Part shown: positions 27,951 through 35,030 of the stretch, piece after piece
Layout of the letters: every line of letters begins with the position of its first letter
Position numbering within the stretch: position 1 is the stretch's first letter
IMG/VR virus record: IMGVR_UViG_3300027782_000195
Location: 1 to 35,030 of that record
DNA length: 35,030 nt
Source: a virus
Reading direction: 5' to 3' (one strand)
The notes under the pieces: model-generated
The model's database searches: none
What the model was told of the DNA's origin: nothing
Seen by the model: only the letters and a program-made list of their open reading frames with translations
Program-made: the position numbers and the translations under genes

Positions 27951-28562
27951 ATGATACATCATCTGTTCCCAACTCTCGTATATACAGGCTCAAATTTAGA
28001 TATTTTAGAAACCAGCAAAGCTATTTTTGATAAATGTCCAGAACTCCAGCCATGTTCTGAAAAATTTTCAACTACTTTGATAGAATATTCTCCAGGCACT
28101 TGTTTAGTCAGTTGGGATTTTTCAAAAGAATTAGAAACTCAACCGTTGTTAGATTTTATCAATGTATCTGTAAAAGAATACATGGAACAAATGCAAATTA
28201 TTCCAGAGTCATATCAGGTAGAAATTCCTAACATATGGTTAAATGATATGGAATCTGGAGGATATCATAGACCGCACAATCATTATGGTTATACATTCAG
28301 TGGAACTTACTATATTGATTGTCCAGCAGACTCAGGTAAGATTTTATTCCACAATATAACTGAAGATTGGTTTTTTCAAAAGTTAAAAAGTGTAAAAGAA
28401 TGGACTACTGGGAACTCAGCAACTTGGTGGATCCCAGTTGCGGCAGGAACTATTATTTTATTTCCTAGCTATTTGAAACATAGTGTGCCGCCCGCAATAT
28501 ATGAAGGCACTCGTAGATCTATTGCGTTTGATGTGGTTATGAAACCAATTTCATTAAATTAA
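27951..28562 (+). CDS. Putative 2OG-Fe(II) oxygenase
   Basis: This 203-residue protein has its start at 27951, not at the in-frame ATG at 27735, because the longer form would run antisense through the divergent oxygenase gene and AAGG lies 7 nt before this ATG. Motifs: IPNIWLNDMESGGYHRPHNH (His106, His109, His111), YTFSGTYYID, then PVAAGTIILFPSYLKHSVPP (His177) and RRSIAFDV (Arg188/Arg189). These match the putative 2OG-Fe(II) oxygenase family frequent in T4-like marine phages, with HxH and a distal His as metal-ligand candidates. The N-terminus (HHLFPTLVYTGS) is also typical. It overlaps the convergent NUDIX gene by 9 nt. The substrate is unknown. Confidence 0.8.
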   Translation: MIHHLFPTLVYTGSNLDILETSKAIFDKCPELQPCSEKFSTTLIEYSPGTCLVSWDFSKELETQPLLDFINVSVKEYMEQMQIIPESYQVEIPNIWLNDMESGGYHRPHNHYGYTFSGTYYIDCPADSGKILFHNITEDWFFQKLKSVKEWTTGNSATWWIPVAAGTIILFPSYLKHSVPPAIYEGTRRSIAFDVVMKPISLN

Positions 28563-29003
28563 ATCAACTAGATCAAACACTGTTTGCAGTTTAGTACGAA
28601 TAATTTTACTACTAAAACTATTGCGCAGTCCTTGATGCAATGGCTTAGGCGCACGATCAATAGTGGCCCACGCCCATCCTTGATGCTCATCACTTAATAC
28701 TGGAACAAATTCCGTGTCAATTACACACAAGTATGTGTGAAAATTAAACACACGATCATTACTGACAAATGTTTCAAGAGGAATTGTTTTTAGTATAGTA
28801 GGAAGTACACTTATTTCTTCAGAGATTTCACGTTGTAATCCCTGCCAAGGTGTTTCGCCAGTGATGTTTGTGCCACCGACTAAGCCCCAAGTACCTTCGT
28901 GTTTGCCGTGTGCTTTTTGTAATAGTAAAAATCGTCGTGTGGACTTGGCATAAAATAATGCACCACTACAAACTATAGATTCTTTTATAACACTATTTTC
29001 CAA
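28554..29003 (-). CDS. NUDIX hydrolase
   Basis: This 149-residue protein carries a full NUDIX box at residues 44-66: G-x5-E-x7-REISEE (GTNITGETPWQGLQREISEE), with the usual final Gly replaced by Ser65. Before it come LLLQKAHGKHEGTWGLVGG, typical of MutT-like members. Enzymes of this family cleave nucleoside diphosphates linked to another moiety, such as (d)NTPs, ADP-ribose, dinucleotide polyphosphates or RNA caps. The substrate cannot be read from the motif. The start overlaps the end of the upstream gp15-like gene by 19 nt on the same strand, so it is probably the third gene of the minus-strand gp14-gp15 transcript. T4 also encodes a NUDIX enzyme, NudE, but orthology is not shown. Confidence 0.85.
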   Translation of the reverse strand: MENSVIKESIVCSGALFYAKSTRRFLLLQKAHGKHEGTWGLVGGTNITGETPWQGLQREISEEISVLPTILKTIPLETFVSNDRVFNFHTYLCVIDTEFVPVLSDEHQGWAWATIDRAPKPLHQGLRNSFSSKIIRTKLQTVFDLVDLI

Positions 29004-30484
29004 TTAGCAGCCTCGTATACACCTTCGAATGACTTGACCCATGAAACACCGTTCCACAAGTATTGTATTCCAGTATATATATTCGTCTGCCATACCATAG
29101 TGTCTGAGTTCTGACTAGCGTTAAAAATCACAGTCCAGCGTAGTCCAGTCCATTCAATGATATCGTTTGCGTGTGCAACAAAGTCTGCGCCTGTAGTACT
29201 TTGCCATGCAGTAGGGCCTTTTCCAGCTGCATTTAGTGTGCTACCAATGTCTTCGATAATAAGAAAACGTCTACCCGCAACTACTAGTTGATCAGTTGCT
29301 TCTTTGTTGGGTTTTTTAGGATCGTATTGCTGTGGATCTATAATAGCATCAAAAGTACCTGGACTATTTGGTCTGTAACAAGACTGTAAATTATACCCAG
29401 CTACATTATCTAAAATTCCCGCACTGTCAATACCGGTGTTGGTGGTAAGTGTATCCACGTTCCACTTAACTTGTAAAATCGTTTCATCTAAACTATTAAT
29501 GGCAAAGGTGCCCACAATTAGTGTGCCGTTTGGTTGCGTTAAATATAGCTGGCTTGACCCGGCTTTATATTTGTTAGGAGTTCTAGCAAACAACTCATTC
29601 CAGTTGATAGGAGTGCCCAGTCTTACAGGAATATCTAAAGAACTTCCACGCTCAACAACACTTTCATGTGCTCCAATTAGTATAGCTTGTCCGTTATACA
29701 CTTCTAATCTATAGTTTTCATCTGACCCAATTACAAGTCCTAGCAAATCTGACATGGATGTTGTAGTGGCAATTGGATCTTGACCTAATCCGTCAATATA
29801 AGTTCCGCTAGTTGTGCTGGTATTGTACATACTGGTAACAATTTTAGTAATAACACCAAGATGTTTGACCTTAACTGGCGGATTAATCCATATAGGTGTG
29901 TCCAGTGTAAGGGTAGCAATATCAATAGGAGTATCTGTACCCACAGGAACTGTACGGCTATCCCAACTGATGTCATTTAAATTCAATACCGTTAAACTGG
30001 TCCAGTCAACATAGTTGTCTGTGGTTTGTAATTCTAAACTGGGGTTAAACAACACTAGAATTTGTTCAAGCATTTGTAATTTTTGATCTGTGTTAGCACT
30101 CCAGATATCGCACTTCATGGTTAGTTTAAAAGGAGTTGGCATTAATCTTTCAATTGTGTAATTTCTGCCTTGACCTGTTGTGTAACGATTAGTATCTGGA
30201 TCTATATCACGTTCACGAATGTTAACAGTTCCTACAAATGTCTGGTCACTTAGCCTGTCACGATCCATGGCCAAGCCAGTGATATAAACGCTGATTCTAG
30301 GAACACTATTAACTTTGTTCTCACTGTTGTTACGAATAATACTGGCAACTTGTCTGTCAGCATCTCCATACATAACTGGAACACGTACCAGTGTTCCATC
30401 GCCGTATTTGACCACAAAGTTACTCAGCGCACGAATTGTCTGCGTGATGTATCGTCTTATTTGCCCGTCATAAAAAAATTCCAT
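28985..30484 (-). CDS. 15: Tail sheath stabiliser/terminator, T4 gp15-like
   Basis: This 499-residue protein is recognisable as T4 gp15-like over its first roughly 240 residues: FFYDGQIRRYITQTIRALSN, then RVPVMYGD, VPRISVYI, PTPFKLTMKCDIWSANTDQ, MLEQILVLFNPSLEL and TPIWINPPVKVK. In T4 gp15 the equivalent stretches read FYNSSFRRYATL, RVPITY, PSPIKMIYELSIFTR, VEQILPYFQPHF and WMYPP. gp15 forms the ring that caps the tail tube and sheath and binds the neck. T4 gp15 is about 270 residues, so the C-terminal 230 or so here are extra. That extension includes QLVVAGRRFLIIEDIGS and ends in WLWNGVSWVKSF-like fibre motifs (YLWNGVSWVKSFEGVYEA). The start overlaps the gp14 stop by one base (TAATG). Confidence 0.85.
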   Translation of the reverse strand: MEFFYDGQIRRYITQTIRALSNFVVKYGDGTLVRVPVMYGDADRQVASIIRNNSENKVNSVPRISVYITGLAMDRDRLSDQTFVGTVNIRERDIDPDTNRYTTGQGRNYTIERLMPTPFKLTMKCDIWSANTDQKLQMLEQILVLFNPSLELQTTDNYVDWTSLTVLNLNDISWDSRTVPVGTDTPIDIATLTLDTPIWINPPVKVKHLGVITKIVTSMYNTSTTSGTYIDGLGQDPIATTTSMSDLLGLVIGSDENYRLEVYNGQAILIGAHESVVERGSSLDIPVRLGTPINWNELFARTPNKYKAGSSQLYLTQPNGTLIVGTFAINSLDETILQVKWNVDTLTTNTGIDSAGILDNVAGYNLQSCYRPNSPGTFDAIIDPQQYDPKKPNKEATDQLVVAGRRFLIIEDIGSTLNAAGKGPTAWQSTTGADFVAHANDIIEWTGLRWTVIFNASQNSDTMVWQTNIYTGIQYLWNGVSWVKSFEGVYEAANWKIVL

Positions 30485-31938
30485 TATAAATCTGCCCTTG
30501 GTTTTAATGCTTTGCTAATACTTTGACGTTGTGGTTCTCTGTAATTGTATACGGTCACAGTCCATTGACCTGCATACGGTATTGTTTGTTGTACAGTATC
30601 AACTATGGGTAAATTAATTTGCATCTTGGAACTGGTTATTCCTTCTGGACTAATATAATTATAAGATGTAATTAATCCTGGCATGTCTGCGACCACATAT
30701 TCTATTAATACTGTATCTATTTTTAGTACAATATACAAACCAGTTACAGTGGAATCAATTTGTGTTCTAACTCTGATAGCATCTTTAGCCGCATTAGTAA
30801 TATCACTAATAACTGCTTCGTTATAAGTCCAATTAGCATTATTAATGAATCCGGTTTTTAACGTATTTCTTGAATTGGTATTGGTCATATTCATACGTAC
30901 TGCATCTTCCACTGCTATCCATGCATTTTGTTTACCATCAAATCTATATAGTCTGTTTGGCAGCATGTCAACACGTAAAAAGAAATCATCTGCAGCAGCT
31001 GTTGCTGGAAATTGTATGCCAAATCCAAAGTCGTAACCGTTAGTAGGAAAGCCATCGCCCAACAAGTAACCAGTGTATCCACTACGTTGCGGAACACCTG
31101 TAACTGAACTGGCAGTTACTCCGTTGCTGGCATTACTGGCCAGAACAGAACCGCTGTCTGCTGTGTTTAATACTGTTTTGCCAGTGTCAGGATCTGCGGC
31201 AATTGTGTAATATTGACGAGTTTCAAAGCCACTTTTTGGCACATCAATTTCAGCCTGTTGAACCACAGCATCACTGATTTGTAATTCTTGATTGTGTGTA
31301 CTTAATAGGTCACGCAATGTGGTATCTGCAACAGGATCACCGTTGGCATCTTTGGCTGGCTGGTCAAAGATTTGTGCAAATTGTTGACTGTCTGTGACTT
31401 TCTTCAGTTTTAATCTGTACAAATGTGGGAACCAAGTTACACTGAATCCTTCACTAGCACGGCCCACATCTTCAATAACATAGTATCTAGGCAAAGCAAA
31501 GTCAAATTCGTTAAGAGCAAAATCATCACGCAAATGCGGCAGTTCTAACACATCTCCACTTATGGGCTTGCGTCCTATGTACTTGATAAAATCGTTAATA
31601 TGCACAGTCATGTACAAGGTATCATTGTCAATAAACAAGCCAAATTGACTTAGGTTGAAATCAACGTTTTGTACATTATAAAGTCCACGAATTCTGTAGA
31701 TTTCTGTGTCATAACTTCTGTCACGATTCTCTAAAAACAGCAAATCTTGTATGTTTGTAACTGCTGTGGTTGCATAGTGTGGCTGATCCGCAGTGGCATT
31801 TTCAGCCGCAGTATTTGCACCTAAATACTTGTGCAGATAAACGTCTGTTCCGCCCGCTTGGAACATTTCTGAGCACTGGCGATCGATGAACTTGTAATCA
31901 AGTCCTTTTTCGGGTTTATATAAACTTAGTCTTGGCAT
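30484..31938 (-). CDS. 14: Neck protein, T4 gp14-like
   Basis: This 484-residue protein lies directly upstream of gp15 with a one-base stop/start overlap. The central region LYMTVHINDFIKYIGRKPIS, then GDVLELPHLRDDF, LPRYYVIEDVGRASEGF and TWFPHLYRLKLKKV fits gp14 of T4-like phages, where GREPKGGDLIYFPL and NWVQPYNPFYQ occupy the same places. gp14 joins gp13 in the neck ring that closes the filled head and receives the tail. T4 gp14 is about 256 residues, so this form is much longer. The extra length is mainly C-terminal and includes GYTGYLLGDGFPTNGYDFGF and a beta-rich end. The assignment rests on motif similarity plus synteny with gp15 and gp13. Confidence 0.78.
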   Translation of the reverse strand: MPRLSLYKPEKGLDYKFIDRQCSEMFQAGGTDVYLHKYLGANTAAENATADQPHYATTAVTNIQDLLFLENRDRSYDTEIYRIRGLYNVQNVDFNLSQFGLFIDNDTLYMTVHINDFIKYIGRKPISGDVLELPHLRDDFALNEFDFALPRYYVIEDVGRASEGFSVTWFPHLYRLKLKKVTDSQQFAQIFDQPAKDANGDPVADTTLRDLLSTHNQELQISDAVVQQAEIDVPKSGFETRQYYTIAADPDTGKTVLNTADSGSVLASNASNGVTASSVTGVPQRSGYTGYLLGDGFPTNGYDFGFGIQFPATAAADDFFLRVDMLPNRLYRFDGKQNAWIAVEDAVRMNMTNTNSRNTLKTGFINNANWTYNEAVISDITNAAKDAIRVRTQIDSTVTGLYIVLKIDTVLIEYVVADMPGLITSYNYISPEGITSSKMQINLPIVDTVQQTIPYAGQWTVTVYNYREPQRQSISKALKPRADL

Positions 31939-31945
31939 AGTAACA

Positions 31946-31953
31946 TATTTATC
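31946..31953 (-). promoter_or_regulatory. 14: Late-promoter-like GATAAATA toward gp14
   Basis: GATAAATA on the minus strand ends only 7 nt before the gp14 ATG, so a transcript from it would have almost no leader. It forms an inverted pair (TATTTA-N8-TAAATA) with the plus-strand motif toward gp13. Confidence 0.3.
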
Positions 31954-31957
31954 GATA

Positions 31958-31965
31958 GCTAAATA
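31958..31965 (+). promoter_or_regulatory. 13: Late-promoter-like GCTAAATA toward gp13
   Basis: GCTAAATA ends 18 nt before the gp13 ATG, with AGGAG at 31970-31974 in between. The 11-nt string TAGCTAAATAT recurs at 33371-33381 before protein G with the same 18-nt spacing to the ATG. Confidence 0.45.
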
Positions 31966-31983
31966 TACTAGGAGAGTAATAAC

Positions 31984-32769
31984 ATGGATGATTTACCATC
32001 AACAACTACGTCGAATTCCACTTTAGAACGAAATAAAGTCTTTGATTATGTGCGAGATATGCTGGGCGATGGCATGGTTGAAGTAGAGCTTGACCCTAAG
32101 CATTACGAAACCGCACTAGATCGTTCGCTAAACCGTTATCGTCAAAAGAGTTCAAATGCAGTAGAAGAAAGCTACCTGTTTTTAGAATTAATACAGGATC
32201 AAAATGAATACAGATTACCTGATGAAGTTATCACTGTTAGACAAGTGTTTCGCAGAGCAATTGGCTCAAGAACTGGCATGGGTGCAGGTGGTACGCTGTT
32301 TGAACCGTTTAACCTAGCTTATACAAATACCTATCTAATGTCAGGTAGTATGATGGGAGGTCTAGCAACATATGACATGTTTGCCGGATACCAAAAACTA
32401 GTTGGTCGCATGTTTGGTAGTTATATTGAGTTTCATTGGAAACCAACTACACATATTCTAAACATTTTACAACGTCCGTTTGCACAAGGCGAACAGATTT
32501 TAATACAAAGTTATAATTTCCGTCCTGACTGGGTATTGTTGCAAGACATCTATGCCAAGCAGTGGTTACGTGATTACACCTTGGCCGTGTGCAAAACCAT
32601 GTTGGGCGAAGCACGTTCTAAGTTTGCCAGCATTGCAGGCCCAGGTAGTTCAATACAAATGAATGGTGGAGATTTAAAATCCAGTGCTAAAGAAGATTTT
32701 GAACGTCTTGACAAAGAATTAATGGATTTTACAGCCGGTGGTACAGGATACTACTTTGTAACTGGATAA
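31984..32769 (+). CDS. 13: Neck protein, T4 gp13-like
   Basis: This 261-residue protein starts at ATG after AGGAG. The N-terminus VFDYVRDMLGDGMVEVELDP, then ETALDRSLNRYRQKSSNA is the helical start typical of T4-like gp13. The C-terminus WLRDYTLAVCKTMLGEARSK, then FASIAGPGSSIQMNGGDL and FERLDKELMDF matches the gp13 pattern in which a W..RY..A..K...G helix is followed by a Pro-Gly loop and a terminal E.LE.EL helix. gp13 is the head-completion neck protein working with gp14. T4 gp13 is about 309 residues. Here it diverges from gp14-gp15 instead of leading them on the same strand. It is followed after 8 nt by a fibre-repeat gene, with which it is probably co-transcribed. Confidence 0.82.
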   Translation: MDDLPSTTTSNSTLERNKVFDYVRDMLGDGMVEVELDPKHYETALDRSLNRYRQKSSNAVEESYLFLELIQDQNEYRLPDEVITVRQVFRRAIGSRTGMGAGGTLFEPFNLAYTNTYLMSGSMMGGLATYDMFAGYQKLVGRMFGSYIEFHWKPTTHILNILQRPFAQGEQILIQSYNFRPDWVLLQDIYAKQWLRDYTLAVCKTMLGEARSKFASIAGPGSSIQMNGGDLKSSAKEDFERLDKELMDFTAGGTGYYFVTG

Positions 32770-32777
32770 AAACTTAG

Positions 32778-33377
32778 ATGACTATTAAATTTTCACAATT
32801 ACCGTTACAAGCAACTATTGATGGAACTTATGTTGTCCCAGTAGTAGGGCCAGGCCCAACCAGTTATAAAACCACAGTTGACAATATTGGCGCATATTTA
32901 CTTGCGGGTAATGCGGCCACTGCTACTAAGTTAGCCACGGCACGTACAATTAACGGTGTGAGTTTTGACGGCACTGCCAACATTAGTATTACAGCGTCAA
33001 TTCCCACATCAACTAGTTCAGTACTGGGTGGTGTAATTGTTCCTGTAGTTGGTACCAGCGGACTTACTAATTCAAGTGGAACTATTGGAGTAGCCACAGC
33101 TTCTACCACACAACTTGGTGCTGTTAAAATTGACGGAACTACTGTAACAATTAACGGTAGTGGAGTCATTAGTGCAGCACCCTTACAAGCAACAATGGTA
33201 CATGCATTTGCATTTGATGCAAATAAAAATTTAATTTATACAAAAACAACAGGACAAGCATTTAACTACACTACAGACGGTCAAAATAGTTCGTATGTAA
33301 TGGTGGATATTGGAACAGATGTATACAATTATAGTTTAGATGCAAGCGGAAATTTAATAGCTACATTTTCTAGCTAA
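32778..33377 (+). CDS. Small fibre-repeat structural protein
   Basis: This 199-residue protein starts at ATG 8 nt after gp13; no good ribosome-binding site is seen, so it may depend on coupling to gp13. Residues about 44-70 (NAATATKLATARTINGVSFD, then GTANISI) match the phage tail-fibre repeat common in T4-like and lambdoid fibres. The next segment (STSSVLGGVIVP, TASTTQLGAVKID) has two copies of the S(S)..LG.V.(I/V) fibre repeat. The N-terminus MTIKFSQLPLQATIDGTYVV is a typical fibre attachment start. The C-terminal 60 residues (FAFDANKNLIYTKTTGQ, then YNYSLDASGNLIATFSS) form a different beta domain. Likely a short fibre or whisker-like virion component. Confidence 0.75.
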   Translation: MTIKFSQLPLQATIDGTYVVPVVGPGPTSYKTTVDNIGAYLLAGNAATATKLATARTINGVSFDGTANISITASIPTSTSSVLGGVIVPVVGTSGLTNSSGTIGVATASTTQLGAVKIDGTTVTINGSGVISAAPLQATMVHAFAFDANKNLIYTKTTGQAFNYTTDGQNSSYVMVDIGTDVYNYSLDASGNLIATFSS

Positions 33378-33380
33378 ATA
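33373..33380 (+). promoter_or_regulatory. Late-promoter-like GCTAAATA before protein G
   Basis: GCTAAATA overlaps the stop codon of the small fibre gene and ends 18 nt before the ATG of G, with TAGGA as ribosome-binding site. The string TAGCTAAATAT is shared exactly with the gp13 promoter region. Confidence 0.45.
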
Positions 33381-33398
33381 TTGAATATAGGATAAAAC

Positions 33399-35030
33399 AT
33401 GGCCGTAACTACAGTAAATTTAGGAAAAATAAGAGTAAACTGGCGTGGCCCGTTTGCCACAACCACAGCTTACACTATTAACGATGCTGTTAGTTTCAGC
33501 GGCTCGAGTTATATCTGCGTAACTGCTTACACCAGCACAAGCAGTTTTTCAACTGACTTAGCTGCCAACTATTGGCAACTAATGTCGCAGGGCGCAACAG
33601 CCAATACAACCACAGGTGATTTAACTTATCGAGCCAGCAACGGCAGTGATGCGAGATTGCCTATTGGTACAAGTGGTCAAGTTTTAACAGTGAGCACAGG
33701 CGGTGTGCCAGTCTGGGAAACAAATGACAGTGCTGGAACAGTTTATTATGTTACTACAAATGGTTTAGATACCAATAATGGTCTAACACTGGGTCGCGCA
33801 TTTAAAACTATTCGTTACGCCTGTACACAAATCACTGGACCAGCAACACTATATGTTAAAGCTGGTACATATTACGAACAATTACCAATCACAGTTCCTG
33901 CAAACGTTACCATTGTAGGCGACGGCATGCGAGATACAGTAGTTTCTCCATTAATTGGATCTACCAATACCACATACGCCAGCATGACATCTAACACTTT
34001 GGTGGTTGCTAGTACCAGCGGTATTGGCATTGGTATGACTGTGACTGGTACAGGATTTACCGGTGCACAAAAAGTCACTGCGGTAGTAGACGGCACCACA
34101 TTGACCATGAGTGCAACTTATAATACTACACCCAGTGGAGTATTAACATTTACATATCTAAGCACAGACGGCACTCCAGTTCCTAATCAGAACAGTACTA
34201 TGTTCTTGATGAGTGATCAGACCATGTTAACTGGTCTATTATTGATTGGTATGAGTGGATTTACACCAAGCGGCGCAGCTCCAGCCGACTACACACAGGC
34301 AACAGTGGGCGGTGTGTTCTTAAGATTAAACCCAGCAAGCCCTATCGCAAACAAATCACCATACATTAAAGACTGTACTGCAAAATCAACAGGCGGTGTG
34401 GGTGCTATTGTGGACGGTAGTGTACACGCAAGCGGTAATAGAAGCATGGTGTTCTGGGCCTATAACATGGTGATAGATGGTGGCGCTGGACTAGTTGTTG
34501 GTAATTTAGGTAAAGTTGAAGCAGTTAGTTGCTTTACTTACTATTGTTATTTTGGTTACTTTACCTATGGCGGCGGTGTTATCCGTTCTTTATCAGGTAA
34601 CAACAGTTACGGTACCTATGGTTGTGTGAGCCAAGGATTTGACTCAACAGAAAGTCCAGTAACTGGTACTGTTCACGGTAACATGTTGACCTTGACTACC
34701 AACACACTAACTGGCATTTTCCAACAAGGCGAAATTATTACGCAACCATATGCGGCTGCAATATCAATTTCCAGTGTAACTGGTGCAACAAATACAGCCA
34801 CAATTAACTATGCTAGCCAAGGATCTTCACCATTTGCAGTTGGCCAAACAATTATCATCGCAGGCGTGACACCAATCGGTTACAACGGCAATTATGTAGT
34901 TGCAACTAGTACCGCAACAGTTACAACTTTTGCTCTAAGCGGCGCTGGCGGATTAGGCAACGGCACGGGCGGCACAATTAAAGGTGTGGCCAGTGCGTAT
35001 GTAACCAGTGTTCAAGCTGGCTATTTGTAT
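33399..35030 (+). CDS. Fibre-like virion protein G, third scaffold paralogue (3' end outside window)
   Basis: The frame is open from the ATG at 33399 to the window end (544 codons) and is truncated by the right edge. Residues about 5-60 form one CBM5/12-like repeat (VNWRGPFATTTAYTINDAVS, then FSGSSYICVTAY). A fibre collar motif follows (GDLTYRAS...RLPIGTSGQVLTV). The beta-helix comes next: entry YYVTTNGLDTNNGLTLGRAF, part 1 (GTYYEQLPITVPANVTIVGD), an insert of about 82 residues, and part 2 (MFLMSDQTMLTGLLLIGMSG, GGGVIRSLSGNNSYGTYG). The domain order is that of B in reduced form: one CBM-like repeat instead of seven and a short insert instead of 1011 residues. The inferred role is as for A and B. 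Whether it has a propeller and foot cannot be seen. Confidence 0.8.
   Translation, partial: MAVTTVNLGKIRVNWRGPFATTTAYTINDAVSFSGSSYICVTAYTSTSSFSTDLAANYWQLMSQGATANTTTGDLTYRASNGSDARLPIGTSGQVLTVSTGGVPVWETNDSAGTVYYVTTNGLDTNNGLTLGRAFKTIRYACTQITGPATLYVKAGTYYEQLPITVPANVTIVGDGMRDTVVSPLIGSTNTTYASMTSNTLVVASTSGIGIGMTVTGTGFTGAQKVTAVVDGTTLTMSATYNTTPSGVLTFTYLSTDGTPVPNQNSTMFLMSDQTMLTGLLLIGMSGFTPSGAAPADYTQATVGGVFLRLNPASPIANKSPYIKDCTAKSTGGVGAIVDGSVHASGNRSMVFWAYNMVIDGGAGLVVGNLGKVEAVSCFTYYCYFGYFTYGGGVIRSLSGNNSYGTYGCVSQGFDSTESPVTGTVHGNMLTLTTNTLTGIFQQGEIITQPYAAAISISSVTGATNTATINYASQGSSPFAVGQTIIIAGVTPIGYNGNYVVATSTATVTTFALSGAGGLGNGTGGTIKGVASAYVTSVQAGYLY

Noticed and set aside
28554-28562. Terminator between the convergent oxygenase and NUDIX genes
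   Set aside because: The coding ends overlap by 9 nt, and no GC-rich hairpin with a T-run is evident nearby.
1-35030. Alternative genetic code with reassigned TAG or TGA
   Set aside because: Genes read through at full length under the standard code with no in-frame TAG or TGA needed. The lack of these stops is simple bias.
1-35030. tRNA genes, insertion sequences, attachment sites and defence systems
   Set aside because: All spacers are shorter than about 65 nt, and I saw no cloverleaf, transposase, integrase, toxin-antitoxin pair or nuclease motif.

Overview
The window looks like part of the late, virion-structure region of a T4-like myovirus, close in gene content to marine cyanophages and their relatives. 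The anchors are homologues of T4 neck proteins gp13 and gp14 and of the tail sheath terminator gp15. The DNA is AT-rich, spacers are very short, all 16 visible stop codons are TAA, and TAAATA motifs resembling T4 late promoters (TATAAATA) sit 18-20 nt before four start codons. No host gene, integrase, tRNA or insertion sequence is visible, so the host cannot be named.

Layout. (1) 1-18197: two giant paralogous fibre-like proteins, A (open at the left edge, at least 2526 residues) and B (3522 residues). They share a scaffold: a pectate-lyase-like beta-helix, a 7-bladed BNR-like propeller and a conserved C-terminal foot. Different domains are inserted at several points. (2) 18222-26472: a small structural protein, a fibre protein ending in an S74 intramolecular chaperone, and three glycine-rich proteins with LamG-like or carbohydrate-binding-like domains. 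These look like distal fibres and receptor-binding adhesins. (3) 26496-29003: an accessory island with strand switches. It holds a Cys-rich zinc-finger protein, three 2-oxoglutarate/Fe(II) oxygenase-like proteins and a NUDIX hydrolase. (4) 28985-32769: gp15 and gp14 on the minus strand, diverging from gp13 on the plus strand. (5) 32778-35030: a small fibre-repeat protein and the start of a third scaffold paralogue, G, cut by the right edge.

How it fits together. gp13, gp14 and gp15 close the head and terminate the tail. The giant proteins and glycine-rich proteins are most simply read as the host-contact apparatus. The enzymes in the island could modify proteins or nucleotides during infection, but nothing in the sequence names their substrates. 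The most notable signal is the combinatorial architecture of A, B and G. A conserved scaffold accepts inserts at fixed points: the beta-helix is split at the same place by about 185, 1011 and 82 residues in the three proteins. No CRISPR array, toxin-antitoxin pair, reverse transcriptase or defence system is visible.
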